Assembly (NCBI RefSeq): GCF_013373865.1
Contig: NC_050467.1
Span: 25,814,996-25,878,995 of the forward strand
DNA: 64,000 nt
Direction of reading: 5' to 3'
Origin: Monomorium pharaonis
Lineage: Eukaryota > Arthropoda > Insecta > Hymenoptera > Formicidae
Shown here: positions 38,216 through 53,214 of the stretch, piece after piece
How positions within the stretch are numbered: position 1 is the stretch's first letter
Layout of the letters: every line of letters starts with the position of its first letter
The notes under the pieces: generated by a model
Databases searched by the model: none
The model's input: only the letters and a program-made list of their open reading frames with translations
Told to the model about the DNA's origin: nothing
Translations under genes and position numbers: made by a program

Positions 38216-38581
38216 TATATATACATATATATGAAGATGCTGCACCTTTATATAGTTGTAGCTATAAAACATTTATACTGCTATCGATCCCTAGGCATCT
38301 AACACTTGTATCTTCTCCCTTGTACGTGCTATCCACATACAGTCGATTCAGAACCAATCGATGGCCTGCTACTCGCAGAGTTTGGCTAAATCATATATCT
38401 CGCTTTTGTAGAAAAGAGTGAAACTTGGCCGATTTCTACAATTAGATCTGTTTGTCCGCTTAAAACGGCGATAAAGCGTGATTTGTTCTTTATTCTTTTT
38501 CGCCTGACGTAGTCACGTCGGGCAACGCATTGTACAGTTGAATTAATGTTTATTCAGCCTTGACACGTACGCTCTTATCGA

Positions 38582-38641
38582 GCTGCTCTCTCTCTCTCTC
38601 CTCTCTCTCCTCTCTCTCTCTCTCTCTTTCTCTCTCTCCTC
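38582..38641. repeat. interrupted (CT)n tract
   Basis: CT units with TCC and TTTC interruptions. Confidence 0.9.
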
Positions 38642-38743
38642 TGCTTCGAGTATCGTCACCCGCTCTAAAACGGCTTTAATGAGTCTCGGCAACATTCTCT
38701 CCTCGCGCGCTTTCTCACGAAATTCGTCGGTGAACCTTCCGTG

Positions 38744-38754
38744 TGTATATATAT

Positions 38755-38798
<44 letters not shown>
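38744..38798. repeat. (TA)n microsatellite
   Basis: TA units with two ACATAC interruptions. Confidence 0.92.
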
Positions 38799-38801
<3 letters not shown>

Positions 38802-41720
38802 CACACATACGAAAGACTTCGCTATACGATTATGCGCTTCAGAATCGAAGTATAATTTAATGCGGATACAAAATGGATATTAGAACTTTCAATAAAACGC
38901 AGCATACCTATATATTGGCACGTAATTTTAATAACTAATGTTTTGATACAAAATAGTATGTATAAAATTATAATTTTTTAATATTAATATATTAAGCAAG
39001 TAAATAGTTAAGTATACTTGATTAATAATATATAACGATTATTATTATTAGTATTATTATTATATAATTAATATATCGCTTTGTTATACCCATATTTTTT
39101 CACAACACACATAATTAACATTGTCCTCGTTTCTCAGTTCTCAAAATTGAAATCAATGATGGATAAAGATTAGAAATGTGTGCTTAAATGATGATGCTGT
39201 TGTGAAATTCTTTTGTTATCTGTCCCACAAAGCGCGAAGAAATTGCATTTGCGTAATGCCTCTAAACTCTAAATGTAAAATCAAGCGTTTCGCACCAACA
39301 TACTAAATGAAACCTGAATAGCTCCTAGTGTTTTGCGATTTAATCAATATCTTTTGTACATGTCGTGAACCAAGAGAAATCAATGGAAACCGTGAGAAAT
39401 TTAAGAAAGATCTTTAGATTATTGTTTGAGTTTTGCAAGATTCGCCATTTTGCAAAATGCGATATAAATAATATATACGTATATATAATATATACGTATA
39501 CATATATGTATTTATAGTGTAATTATAATAATATTGGTATATATTTTTATTTACGTATTTATTTATACTTGTACAAAATATTCAGAATCTATAATACGCG
39601 ATATAAAATCTCTCTTTATGTTTATCTCTTTTTATATATAATTACAAATTATGAATTTTTTCAAAATAATTTTTAGTAAGAAACTTATAAATAGAGCAAA
39701 TTTTTTTCTTTGACTTTTATTTACTTTTACTTTATAACAAATTTGATTTTCTCTTTCTCTCTCTTTTTCTCAGTTATTTAAATATTTTATATATTTATAA
39801 AATGTGTAAATAGAAAAAAGTTATTTTACATTTTTTTCTTATCGAGTGAATTTCAAGTTACTTATTAATAATAACTTAACTTAATTATTTAAATTGTTGA
39901 GATTTCTATGCGCATTTATATGGTTACCTAGGCGTGTCGATCCAATTCTTTATTTTTAGTATGCGAGAAAGACGCGCCAATATGAAGAAAGTGCGGTACA
40001 TGCAATGTTTAGTTGCCGAATATAATCTAGCCGTTAAGCATTACATCGTCGTCTCATTGGGCTTTTCCTTTGCTCTCGGTTTCTCTCTGTCCTCGTTCGT
40101 TCGCTGCCGCCTTCCTCATCAACAGTTTCCAACGTAGTCTGGCAGGTAGTCACAGGGGAACGAGGTATCCGTATACAAGGCAAAAAGTAATTGGTAGTAA
40201 ATTTCCTCGATTCTCGAACTGGATATTACATTGATGCTAAACCGTTATATCTATCAATTCGCGACTGAAGAGATTGTATAAACAACCGAATGCACGCGTC
40301 TAATTGATATTTTTAGACATGACTCAAAATCGACGGCTATGCGCGATTGAGAGATGCGCGGATGAATACGTCGTGTTCCATTGTAACGGAATATTAGTTA
40401 TGTAAGCCGGTCGGGGGAGAATACTGCGCGTTGTGTCCTGATTGTGCGGTATCGACCTGCGACACTGTATCCATTATCTGGTTCCATTTTCAACGAACAG
40501 CTCTGTATGATATTTAATTGGTAAAGTGAAAACGCGATGAGTGGCTTTTCAGGAAAACAGATTAATTCTGCGTTCACCGAGCATGCCGATGTGGCCAAGT
40601 TTTCGAAATTCCCATTTATTTACTCACGATTTATAAAGAACGGATTTTTTTGCATCGGTTTTATTGCAAATCTTATTAATTGTTTCGGAAAATTGTATCA
40701 TATATTTTACATTGCATACATCATTACTTTGTGATATATCTACAACATGTAATAACTTATTTTGTATATTTAACGTTTAGCATTCCCCTTTCCCCTCCCA
40801 CTTTAATGTAAAAAAATTTGAAAATTTTTACTACCGAGTTATATATTAAATTGTTAGTCACAAAAACTTTTTATTTAAAGGAATTATTTAATTAAAGGAA
40901 TTATTTAAAGGAATCCGTAAAATCCGATAAAAGTAGATAAGCATTCAAAGGTCTTAAAATAATCTTATAACCGAAAAATTTTAACCGTTTATTTAATTAA
41001 AAATAACAAAGAAATTGCTTGAAAAATAAGAATATTAATTTTTTAAGATTAATATATAATATTAATTACAAAATTATTAAAATGTTTTATTAAAACATAC
41101 ATAATATCTTGAAAAATGCTGTCGATAAAACACTTTAATATACTATTTTTGAATAATTTGAGATTCTTTGAAATATAACTCATTAATGAAAATATATTTT
41201 TCTTGAACATAAAATCTTACAATTGTGACATTCTTCAATCATCTATTACGAAATGATCTAATAAATTGTTTAAAGCGGCTTTGTCTATCTTGTTAACATA
41301 ATTATGGAAACGAAGCCTAGAAAGAGAGAGACTTTGTGCAGTTGAATTGAATAATTTCAAGCTTCCCGGATTTGCATACAATTACAAAATTGCTCCGCAG
41401 TCAATTACCCGAACTGCATTGTGATCGCGACAATGCCGATTCTATCCGTCTCACTATTTTTCTTACTCATTTTCAGAGCGTTCTTCACGTAAAGAATTGA
41501 AGTCCTAAAGCCTCGCCGAATCGGGTCAAGTGGGAAAATTGTTCAACCGACGATAAGCATTTCGTTCACGAGGGATCGACGAAGTCCCTCTCGCGCGTGC
41601 CGCTAAAATCGATACGCTGCGCGTCAATGAAACTGCCATTTTTCTCCATATTGCTTATTAAATATTGTTTTTGAAAACTTATTGATCTTAGTTATCATTC
41701 CAACTTCAGTTTCACAGTTA

Positions 41721-42200
41721 CACAGAAAAAAATATTAATATGAAATTAAAACTAATCTATTCTATTTAACGATTATTATCATTGCTGCTTTATATATAAA
41801 CAAGAAATTATATTTGTGAAACAATATGACAATTTTGTTTCTATATAAATTAATTTTCTGTAAAAAGTTTGGTAATTTTAAATTTCAACAAAATATTATA
41901 TTTTTATTTCAATACTACAGTCATCTAAAGAGCACAAAATATAATGTTATGATGATAATAATATTAAAAAATTGTAAATCTTGGATTGAAGATATTTTCT
42001 GTCCAATATTGTGTCTTCTTAATTCACGAAAATTATTGAATATTTTATATTCAGAACATTATAGAAGAAATTTTTCTTAATAAAATTATACAAGATTTCT
42101 TCAGGTACACAAGTTACGTCTACTTAACGTTACGTAATCTCACTTCAATATTTAACACTTTCAAAATAGATTCTCGAAATAAAAATGTTTTTTGTATGAA
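41721..42200 (+). mobile_element. repeat family 1, copy C
   Basis: Starts CACAGAAAAAAATATTAATA then TGAAATTAAAACTAATCTAT. The body has ATTTCAATACTACAGTCATC and the end reads GTTACGTCTACTTAACGTTA, then CTCGAAATAAAAATGTTTTT. The longest copy; used as the reference. Confidence 0.65.
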
Positions 42201-42545
42201 AAAAATTGTATTGTGTTTTTGCTTATTGATATAATTTCGTTATCGGTTTCAATTTTGCTTTTATTGATTTTAATTGCATTTTTATTTTGCAATCTTGCAG
42301 CAACGGACTTAATAATAATGCTATCTATCTCGTTGACTGAATGTTTTAGTAATTCGAAAGTACAGCTTTTGATTTGCGCTCGAAACAAATCTTTATTTTT
42401 ATAACGAGCCTCATTGCTCGCGCGCGAGCAAAGAGTGCGAGAATTCACCAAAAATGTGTACAGAAGCAATTTTTGCTTTGACGGCAATGTTCGGGGACTC
42501 GGCGGAAGGCGAGACTGGGGCGAGAACGGTATAGTGAGGGAGGAT

Positions 42546-42598
<53 letters not shown>

Positions 42599-42600
42599 GA
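42546..42600. repeat. (GA)n followed by G run
   Basis: GA units with an AAAG interruption ending in about 12 G. Confidence 0.95.
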
Positions 42601-42850
42601 GGACGGAAACGACGTACGGTGGCACAGCCGATAGAAAGGCCCGATGTAATTACTGTTGGGAATTGGACCAATGGAAAATGTATTCTATTATTGTGCCAAG
42701 CTTCTTCGAAAAGGCAGAAGCCGGCCACTAGAAATGTGTGTTCGTCTTCGTTCTCGCATGTACAGACTTTTGTTAATGGATTTACAATTCACGAATCAAT
42801 TCGTGAGCTTGATAAATAATTCAGATGCGATAAATCCGATAAACGATGCT

Positions 42851-42960
42851 ACACAAAAAAAATTATTAGTATTAAAATTAACAATTATCATTATTTTCAC
42901 ATATACATGTGTGTAAAAATATAAAATTTTCGTTAAAGAGTTTGATATTATCTTATTTAT
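42851..42960 (+). mobile_element. repeat family 1, copy K (5' fragment)
   Basis: ACACAAAAAAAATTATTAGT then ATTAAAATTAACAATTATCA resembles the start of copy C; a fragment (TTAAAGAGTTTGAT) like copy D follows. Confidence 0.45.
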
Positions 42961-44090
42961 CTAAATGATTCATGGACCATGTGGTTAGAGATTATAATGA
43001 TTAACTTATTAAATAATGCATTTTTCTCTTAATAACAATAATATTATAACTGAAACTTTAGTGGCGTTTCCAGACTACATTTTCATCTTTGAAGAAGCAA
43101 CGCATTGATACGTGTTAATATGTATATTGCAAGAAATCTATATCTCAATAAAAATGCGCGCGTAACTAATTAACCGCGATTTATCGGACTTTACGTCACG
43201 AATTGAATACGTATATTCTTGCTGATACAGCGACAATCATTTATTTAAAAATAATGATAACGCAATATGCATGCTTAATATCATCCGCAAATATAAATCA
43301 ATCGAAGCAAGATAATAATTTTAGAATATATTTCATATTCCAAAATTATTTCAACGCTACGAGCAATGAATTGCGACACGAATCGCCGTGTCTTCTAGCT
43401 GATGCAACTATATGTATACGCGTCAGGTATGCTTAACCTTGCCGCGAAATGATGTGATTTATAATAATGTTGATTTATAGGTATTGTAAAAGCGAATCTG
43501 TTATCTTTTCTTAGATTTTTAATCGTGCAAATGCGAATTTTCGGTGACGGGAATGATGATGAAATATGTTGTTACGCTTGATAACATTTGATCTCTTGTA
43601 TCTTTTTTCGTTGCTACTATTAATTGTCGCGTTGTAAAAAATTGTTTGCCCACCTTTCGCGTACGGATGAATCGAGGTATAATCGGCGATAACGTATCTA
43701 TTATACCTTCGTGACAGTTATGATAATCATTCTGTACCGCGCGTCGCAACGGAACACGAGTGACGACGACTCTATTTTCGGGATAATAAAACGTTCAATC
43801 GCATTGCATTATTGCGTGCCTCCGAAAATTCCTGTCCGCCATTCGCGCACATTCTATCGATCGTCCGCTCCTCCTATCTGCTGCGGGACCTGGCAAAACA
43901 AGCAAACAAAAAAGTGATAAAATATCCCCGTCGTTTATTATTAAAAAAAAGAGAGCGAGAGAAAGAGAGTGAGGGAGAGAAATGGTAAATTGAACTATTC
44001 TGAAAAATAATACGCGCCTTCCGAGGAGGGGTAGGTAGGTTTTTATCGATCGAGTCGCTTTTTTACAAAATGTAATATAAACGTTAACCG

Positions 44091-44094
<4 letters not shown>

Positions 44095-44122
<28 letters not shown>
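44095..44122. repeat. (CT)n microsatellite
   Basis: About 14 CT units. Confidence 0.95.
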
Positions 44123-44127
<5 letters not shown>

Positions 44128-44385
44128 GAGTATATCGCGCGTGTTTGCATATACATATGCACGTGTGTGTGTAAAAAGTCACCTCTCTAAAATTTTCATA
44201 TTAAAATATTTGAATTTTTGAAACCTGTTTGTTTTATATTAAAAATAAGACAAAATTTTAATTTTTTAAATTATCTTTTTACATTTTTTTAATTATTTGC
44301 TAGTCACAATTTTGTTGAAAGAAAAAATTTGTTTCTTTTAATATAAAGTCACGTCTTGTATTTTGTGTACAGTAGGACACCCTGT

Positions 44386-44485
44386 ATAAACAAGAATATA
44401 TGGTAATTTCTCGTTTACATATGAAACAATGATTATTTCACATGTAATAGAATATATTAGTTTTAATTTAATACTAATGTTTGAT
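44386..44485 (-). mobile_element. repeat family 1, copy H (fragment, reverse)
   Basis: ATGAAACAATGATTATTTCA, then ATAGAATATATTAGTTTTAA and TTTAATACTAATG, the reverse-oriented left end of the family. Confidence 0.5.
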
Positions 44486-45312
44486 ATACTGTTTTTGTTC
44501 TGTGTATATACGCGTGCATAACATTCTGTGAATGCAGTGCGCGCGCAGCAACAAAATAGAATGGTCGTATAGCATCTATAAGGCAGAAAATTAAACCACC
44601 TCTCCCATTCTCTCCTTTTTCCTTCTGTCATAACATTAATGCATAAAAAAATTGAAGATCGCAAACAGCTTCGCGTTATTTTTTCAATCTAGTAGAAACT
44701 GAGTGTATACAAAATCTTGTGATTTCCCAAATTATTATTGATGTTGGATGGAGTTATGAAAAACGAAATGCGTTCGATTGTGTTCGCACGGCGCTGGCTA
44801 CGCCTAGCGAGTACATTAACTCACTGCACAAATATCGTCTTGATAGAACGCGAAGAGAATAAACAGCGCGTCAATTACTCCTCGGCGAGTTAAGATTCGA
44901 ATTGAGACTTTCAGTATTCGCCCGCGTGCTAAATACTTTGCGCTCTTTCAAAATGCGCTAGAATCGCGTCAAAACTCATTACAAAGGAAACCTTCTGAGA
45001 TTTGTGATTTTCGTTTGCCTTCGAACTGTCAGTCCGTTTGCTTTTTGAGTGTCAGTTTATTTAACGCGATGTCCCTGGGGTGTCGCCTGGGATGCGCGTA
45101 TACAGTCGCCATCCATGGAAGAGCTTTTTGTCTTCAACAGTCCCTTCGTATTCACATTTCCTCTACTTTTAGTTCTGCTTTCTTGTTCTTTCTTTTTTTC
45201 TACACATTTTTCAATATGTTTTAACATATTTCCCAAAAAGAAAATAATATTTCTCAACGTTATTGTTTTAATCTTAAATCTTTTGCATACATACTTCCGC
45301 AAATTTGTTTCT

Positions 45313-45346
<34 letters not shown>

Positions 45347-45358
45347 TGCGCGCGCGCA
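45313..45358. repeat. (TG)n-(CG)n tract
   Basis: TG units passing into CGCGCATG/CGCGCGCG, again alternating purine-pyrimidine. Confidence 0.92.
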
Positions 45359-45954
45359 TTTTTAATTAAACTATTAAAATTAAAATTAATTTAAATAATT
45401 ATTATACAGAATAAAATTAGGAAATTAATATTTTAAACAATTCTAATTTTTTTGTATTTTATAAAATATAAATATATAGAGGCCAGTGTTAATAAATATT
45501 AATACTTAAGAAACACAGTATTGTTTGCAGAGGTAATATAATATGATATAAAATTTATTATTAAAATTTTACTTTGGAATTACTTTTAATTTTTTTTTTT
45601 AATATTATTCATAATTATTGTTATATCTCTTTATTAATTTTAATTCTAATTTTAAGAGATAAATTTAAAGAATATGCATACAATTTTGTTAATAAATTCG
45701 CGATGCGTGCAAAACTTAAAAGAGATTTATTTTCAATTATCATATTATATTTACTCTTATTGTCAAACGTGAATTTGCTCGTATTTCGGAATATCTAATG
45801 CAAGCCGAAAATAAATAAACGAAGCGAGAAGTCATGCAGCGAGAGTTGCTTTTCGGAGAAAAGTGAATTGAATCCAGTCGATGGAGTAGATACGTAGGTG
45901 AGAGGAAAGATGTCTCGGAAAGAGTCGGATCTGTGTCGTGGGAAGAAGAGAAAC

Positions 45955-45959
<5 letters not shown>

Positions 45960-46010
<51 letters not shown>
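45960..46010. repeat. (GA)n microsatellite
   Basis: About 24 GA units with AAAG interruptions. Confidence 0.95.
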
Positions 46011-46011
<1 letters not shown>

Positions 46012-46529
46012 TGATGGGGACAGAGAGGAGGAAGCAGTAGAGGAAAAGGTTGTGTGCACGGAGACGGTGCGGGCAAAATTAATCTCTTCATGAAGAGCAG
46101 AATGAAAAATAACGAAGAATAATATAAATTAACCAACGCGCGGCGCGACAGAGTTGGCGAGACTACTCACACAAAATGGAATTTATAAAATTACATTTCT
46201 TTTTTGTAATTTTTAAAATTTCTTTCTTTTTCTCTTTCGCGTTACATGGTAACGCGTGAACGTCATTATGTCGAGAGTGTTGTCAGCAGCGTTGTCGTTA
46301 ATGGCGTGGATTAATTCGAGTCCGTGAGGCACGTAACACTAGTTAAACAGTATTTTAAATTAATAAAAACGTCGAATTTACATTTTACATACAGAAAATT
46401 CATGAGTGAGGTAGGCTTGAAAGAAAAAGAAATGGAAGAGATAATAATTCACCTTGTAAGGGAAGTTTCTCAATCATTGTGCCTATCGTAATCTGTTAAT
46501 TTTATAATTCGAGCTTGCTTCCCCCCCCT

Positions 46530-46561
46530 GTGTGTGTGTGTGTGTATGTGTGTGTGTGTGC
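46530..46561. repeat. (TG)n microsatellite
   Basis: About 15 TG units with one TATG interruption; a similar tract is at 46734-46753. Confidence 0.93.
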
Positions 46562-47132
46562 GGGCGGAGTGAGTGTGAGTGAGAAAACGACGCGTTCTGA
46601 TTTAATTTTACGCGAGATAAAGAGGAATAAATGCAATTCGAGAGCGCACGCTCGTGGCAGTTCAATAATGTTTTTCTTGTCTCTTTTCTTTCTTTGTTTT
46701 AGGATTTAATAATGCTATATCAAAATGTATGACGTGTGTATGTGTGTGTGTGTTTATCTATGCGTATGTATGCGCATGCGTGGGTCGCGTGCGATCATGG
46801 ATAGCCCTGCTTGTCTGTCTTCTTTCCCTCTATTCCCCTTCCCCACACGTGCGCACGAAGAGAGAGAACTTGGTAGACAGAGTATATCTCTTCTCCTCTC
46901 CTCTCTTCTCCGCACATTCACTTCTTCAACCATGCGCGATTGGGAAATCGTAACTGCAATAGCACATTGCATTATCTGCGCGGAACTGCATGTAAATGCA
47001 AAAATGAATCTGATGAGGCTGTATGTACTCAATTGGTAATATTGATTAATATTATTGCAACTTTCAATTTTGCTATTGTGATGCACGACAGTAATGCAAA
47101 CACGATGCTAAATTAGCTTTTCTTTTTTTCTA

Positions 47133-47235
47133 TACGGAAAAAAACATTAATAATTATGTCTGTTCAATGCTACGTAATCTCATTTCCATATTTAACATTT
47201 CGAAAATAAAGATTTTCGAAACAAAAATGTTCTTG
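47133..47235 (+). mobile_element. repeat family 1, copy I (internally deleted)
   Basis: Joins a family start (ACGGAAAAAAACATTAATAA) directly to the family end (CTACGTAATCTCATTTCCAT, then TTTTCGAAACAAAAATGTTC). The body present in copies B and C is missing. Confidence 0.5.
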
Positions 47236-49799
47236 TTTTTTATTTATGATTTTGAAATTAAATGTTTTGAAGCTGTGATTCTTCCGATTTTTAATTGGTA
47301 ATTGCATTTTAACGTAATTGTGTATTTATTTATTCTCGACGCGTTTTGTACCTCGTATCTTATCATTATTTTCATTGCGCATAAAATCAGAATGCATGCT
47401 GTCCAAACCGCAAAATCATTTCGCAATATTTTTTGCCATCGATAATTTCGTCTTTCTTCATATAATGTATCTTGGTTGGTATTACTTTCTCTCTATTAAT
47501 GTTGCTGGTAATTTTTGACATTCCACATACTCGTGCCGTAATTGGTTTTCTATATTTAAGCACGAGCATCGTAAATTTTAACAAAGATCGCAATTTGCGA
47601 TTTACGAACTTACGAATTATTACGTCGAAGTCGCTTTGTAACGTTGATTATTGTTAGACGCGACTTGAAAAATTCCGTCCAGGAAATATGAAACCTTGAT
47701 CATGTCAGGAATCGCATTGTTTGAAAATTCCAAGAATGACGGACAATATATCAAAGGAACTCATAAATATTAATTATTTATTTTTATATGTTTCTAATTA
47801 TTTATTCTTATTATTCATATATATGGTAACTCACAAATTGCTTTTCACAAGATTACATTGGTATATTCTTTTATTTACAGGTTATTATAAATTATTTACA
47901 ATATTTTAAAATTTGATATATTTTTATTATGCAATTATTGACTTTATAATTTATTCTCTTTGCAAAAAAAGATATTTTTTCTCGATTTGCGTTAATTGTT
48001 CAGTTTATTCTGACTCGCTGTAAACGCTATCACGTGCAACATCGTTAAAACGAGTATTACGTAAATGAGAGAGAAACAGTTCGTCCGCTTTTATAACTGT
48101 TTTACAAGCGTTGACAACATAAAGAACATGCAAATTGGAAACGCAACAACAATTTTACGTAAAATTTTATTTTCGAGTCGCAAACGAGGAGGGAAGCATC
48201 GTATTTAATGTAAAATAAATTAACGGTCGACGAGTTGAAAAGTTAAATGTTTTGAAGAACGTGTATTATTTTTTAATAAAAGAATATTTTCCTGTGTCTA
48301 CACACAATTATATTATAAGCTAGTTGGTCGAGATCATATTAAACTCGTTTATCATACACTTATCGCTGCGTCAAAGTATGTATTGTAGATAATCAGCGGA
48401 CCATAATCTAAATGCGCTGATAATACTACATAATGACATTGCATTTTTCTCGTGCCTGATAAATGTGGAAATAAACATTGATTGAGAGGCCCCCGACCAA
48501 AATAAGGACCCAATTTCATATATTTCGAGAACCGGTTTTATTTTGCTTGCCATCGTCAAGGTGACTTCTGATCTGCAAAATGGGAACTCATCTCTTTCTC
48601 TCTCTTTCTTTCTCTCAATTTTATTTGCCGAAGTTTAGATATCTTTTATTGACGATCGACGCGATGTGCCTTTCGCGAATGAGAACCTTCCATAGGAATA
48701 ACGACGATAGTGACCCTATGCCGTGTAATAATAACTCGATGAGAACGATGCCAAGGGACTTTAGTGAGGAAACGAGAAAGAACGGAATAAGAGGAGGCAG
48801 GAAGAGGGACGACGATACGGTCGCAGTAAGAAAACGAACGCTACAAGCGCAACGCGTGCTTTTGAAGGGTTCGATATACATACTCTCGCACGTTTTTTTT
48901 TTTTTCATGTATGAATACTTGTTGTACGTAGTTTTTTTTTATTGAGAAGTTAATGATTAATTTTTAATTTAAATTTAAATTGATTTATTTGTAAAATTTT
49001 ATTATTTTGTTTAACATTTATAAATATTTAAGCACACACACAACGATATTGATAATAAATGTTTAATTAAAACAGCAGGAAAAACAGATAACGTAGTGAT
49101 TGACACCATTGTTTAAATATATTAAATACAGCTGATAATTTCGCTAAACAACTGCCGATTCCGAATTAAAGGATCTGTAGATTCCGAAAGAAAAGTACAG
49201 GGAAGCTTGAGGCATCTTGAGATTCTAGATTTGACATGTACTAATATTATACGTCCTTGGTAGCTTTCAGCGAATGAGCTTTCATGATAACAATCTTGAT
49301 ATTAAGAGATACGTGTCTAATAGCTTCATTTCACATCTAATCTTTCGATGTCTCTGATATTTATTTTCTTTTTTAAATAACAATACAATTTAGAGTATGC
49401 TGCTTACAGAACCAAAGGAGTTTTGCTATTTCAATAATTTATTAAATAAATGTACAAGCGTTTCGGCACTGTTTTCGGCCATTCTCAGTGTACAAAAAAA
49501 TTTCAGTATACAAAAAAGTTTTAAACTTTCTTTTTTTTAATTAAAAGAGTCAATTTTGTTATTGACAAATGATTTATTTATGCGATTTAGTGAATAATTC
49601 AGCTTGTCAACAGACACAAGAGTTAGACGTGTGCATCGAGACGTACGCATCGAAGGGATATATTTGCCGGGTTTACAATCGATTTCTAGATGTACTATGT
49701 CTGCATATCATTGAAATATATTGTGGTTGGAACTATAGCAGTTTTCTTTGCTATTAAAATTGTTATTAAATCCATAATATCTTCAAATTAAGAATTGCA

Positions 49800-49922
49800 A
49801 ATTATTAATATTATTCAACAAAACAATTATATATTATATATTGTGTTCTTTAAATAAAAATATGTAATAAGATATAATATTTTGATGAATTATAAGATTG
49901 CCAAATTCTTTAAGAAAGGTTA

Positions 49923-49957
<35 letters not shown>

Positions 49958-50085
49958 AGTAAAGTTACCATTGTTTCATATATAAGAGATGAATATAATT
50001 TCTTTATATGAAACAATGATTGTTGTTGTTAAATACAACAATATTAGTTTTAATTTGATACTAAAATTTTTTTGTGATAATACAT
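49800..50085 (-). mobile_element. repeat family 1, copy G (reverse, with (TA)n)
   Basis: ATATGAAACAATGATTGTTG then AATATTAGTTTTAATTTGAT and TTTTTTTGTG match the reverse-oriented left end. A (TA)n tract (49929-49956) lies inside. Confidence 0.45.
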
Positions 50086-51526
50086 AGTGTACCAACATCA
50101 ATTTAACCAAGTGTGTCAAAAACAAGTATAATCATTTAAATTTGTACGGCGTGTGCATCGTTCGTATACGCACTCTTCGCAAACGCACATTACATTTGTT
50201 AGTAATATCGTATTATATTCGCTCCTCTATCTTCTACATGTGTGCTCTACTCGCTCAGAATATCTAATGCAGCACATTTCTTTGCGGTATATCGTTTAGC
50301 GGCGCGTAATTGATTCATAGCACGCACGAAGGATGAGGTATGGATCAGTAACGGACATAGATAAGCAAAAATCCGGCGATCCGTTTTACGAGACGCAAAT
50401 CGATAGACTTATTTCGCTATCGCGATGCAACGCGAGGCGAGTAGCGAGTATTCGTTCAAATGAAATCTTTAAATGCCTACGAGCGCTTTGTGAGGTTGAC
50501 GAGTCAAGTGTGCCTATCCGTTGATTCATGGGCGTCCGTTTTGTCTGTGTGTGTGTATGTGTGTGTGTGTGATGTACCTAAGTCAAATTCCACGTATATT
50601 GTGTTTGACCGGTCTATATGCGTTCGTGTGTACGTGTGTCGACGACGGCTACTGACACGCACACGAGAGGGGGACACATATGGGATTCTCCACGTTGACG
50701 TGTGTGCATCGTTCAGGGTTAAAGGTTCTTTCACACGTTGCACCGCACAATGCAGTTGAAAGTTTTTAATTAAAAGCTAGCAGGGCAAGATATCAATTTT
50801 CTACATTTTAAAAAATTATAATGAAAACAGGACACACACACTCGCGCGCGCGCCGCGCGCACACACCTCGCATTTTAGTCTCAAAGTCTTATCTTTCGGT
50901 TTGTTACGTTTAATTTATGAAGCGCTAATTTAATCCGAAGAAACATAAACGCAAATAAAATATATCGCCGATGAGAGAAATATTATATTCGTATTAGTAT
51001 TTAGCTTCGATATCACAAAAAATAGTTACATATCTAATCGTTGTATAATCAAAAGATGACTTTTATTTTTATTTTACTGCGACTTATACTATTATTTATC
51101 TTTAAAAGAAAAAATGTAGAGATGATAAAATAAAAAAGAAGTTTTAAAATATTAACTCTCCTGCGCGCGGCATATAATATTATCATGGAGAATAAACGAA
51201 TAATGTATTGTCATCTTAACGTTAGTCCGATTATTTTCTGTTCGCTGGATTCTTGAATCTCGGTATTATCGGACGACGTCATTCCGCGCGTTTCTTAATC
51301 TCCTGACCGCGGTGATTCATGCGATGTGATGAACGCTTTAGAGAGCGGTTAGTAAAACTCATTCGCTGCGAATGAAAGAGGCGAGAGGAGGAGGACACAG
51401 TGAGGCGAAGTCGTGCGAGGGTGAGAAAGACAGCTCGACACGGGTTCTGAAGGAATATCATCGGAAAGCGAGACAGATGGGCAGAAATATAGACATGGTA
51501 ACAAGGAAGGGAAATAGAAAAGGGGG

Positions 51527-51651
<125 letters not shown>

Positions 51652-52703
51652 AAAAGTGAGGGACAACACGGCGCGGAAGGCTTACGGGATAGCTTCGTAT
51701 ATATGCGATTACATGCGGCAAGGGTATACAATGGCGGAGGGTAAGCGGGAGAGATGGGGAGCATTGCCCTATATCCCGTCCTTTTTTTTTTTCAATCTTG
51801 CCGGGTGTGCGACCACTTTTTTCCGCGCGCTGACCGTAAGCGCGTGCGAGTATCTCTTTCCGCTCTGGGGGATGAGGATACCTACTCGATTCATGCGACG
51901 AGAAAGGTTAATTACATAATGCCAACGTCATTTCGCGCAATCACGATCGTCTTAAATGTCAGTCGACGTGGAATATTAAATATTTTAATTTTTAGCGATT
52001 TTTTGAGCTGAGAAAATAAATGAGTGACGCCTTCTCAAGATAGTGGAGCGCTCTCGTGTATGAATGGCTCCGATTGCAATTTACAGTTGCTTGTCGTGCG
52101 ATTCTATTTTTCTCTTTCCTTTTTTTCCTCTCATTTCATTCTTCTTATTCGGTCGTGTTTACCCTGCCGATAAAAGTATTTTGACGATCAACATTTATAT
52201 TTGTACGTAATACGCGAAGATTGTGCGATGTTTTTCTTAACATATTATATTGTATTACCGATGGTATATACGTGTTACATAAAAACTAATGATCTCGCGG
52301 CAAATTATTCTGATTGTGTGGATTTGTTTTAATTTCGTGCCGCAGGATCTCACTCATCATCGTTTCTTTGTAAACATTTTCTTCTTTTTCTCACACAATG
52401 TGTTTTTATGATGTGTTCTTATGATACGGTAAGAGTGCTCAACATCTTTTGATCAAATGGTCAATGAACAAAACGTTAATTATTTATAATATTTATTTGT
52501 TCTCATTCGTATGTCTGCTTAGTTGAATTTCATTAGCTTTGTATTGTTTTGTTGTTTTTTATCTTTTTTCCCCACACGTTTGTTCCGTATATATTTACTC
52601 GGTTCAAATAAAGCAAGATGTAAGTAATAAGATATAAACTTCATGAAAGAGGACAAGATGCAGAATAAACATGATATGAGCATAAATTATAGATATTATT
52701 TCA

Positions 52704-52759
52704 TTAATTATGAGCGATTTTTAAATATTATGTGATATTTTAAAATCGCTCATAATTCT
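52704..52759. repeat. hairpin, about 22-bp stem
   Basis: ATTATGAGCGATTTTTAAAT pairs with ATTTTAAAATCGCTCATAAT, with one or two mismatches, around a short loop (TATGTG). Confidence 0.8.
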
Positions 52760-53214
52760 ACCTTTTTTGTATTTAGTTATTTTGGATTCGATCAATATCA
52801 TAATATTGTTATTCTTATTGATTCATTTCATATACTTTTTTATTACTATACTAATTTTTATTATTGTACAAATAGATTTAAAACATTAAAACATGAGATT
52901 CTCTCTTTCTTCGTTCTTTCTCCGTCTCCTTTTTTCCCTTTCTCTCTTTCTTTTCTCCTCTTCTAATTTTTGTTATCTCTCCTTCTCTCTCATTCTTCTC
53001 TTCCTTCCCTTCCCTCCTTCAGTTGCTCTAGAGTTCCGAGTGTTTCTGTTACAAGAGGAAAACAGACAACGATCATTATATAAAGCTGCAGAAGTTTCAG
53101 GCGTAATATTACAGTATCCCCGACGGAGAAACGGATAATGCATTATTAAGAAAGATAACAATTATTTCTCCGCGTCATATATATGCAGAAAATAAGAACG
53201 TTTTAAATGTTTTT

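Noticed and set aside
39934..40137. Frame with an acceptor-like TTTATTTTTAG just before an ATG
   Set aside because: No donor, no family match, and the second half becomes Ser/Leu/Phe-rich without conservation evidence.
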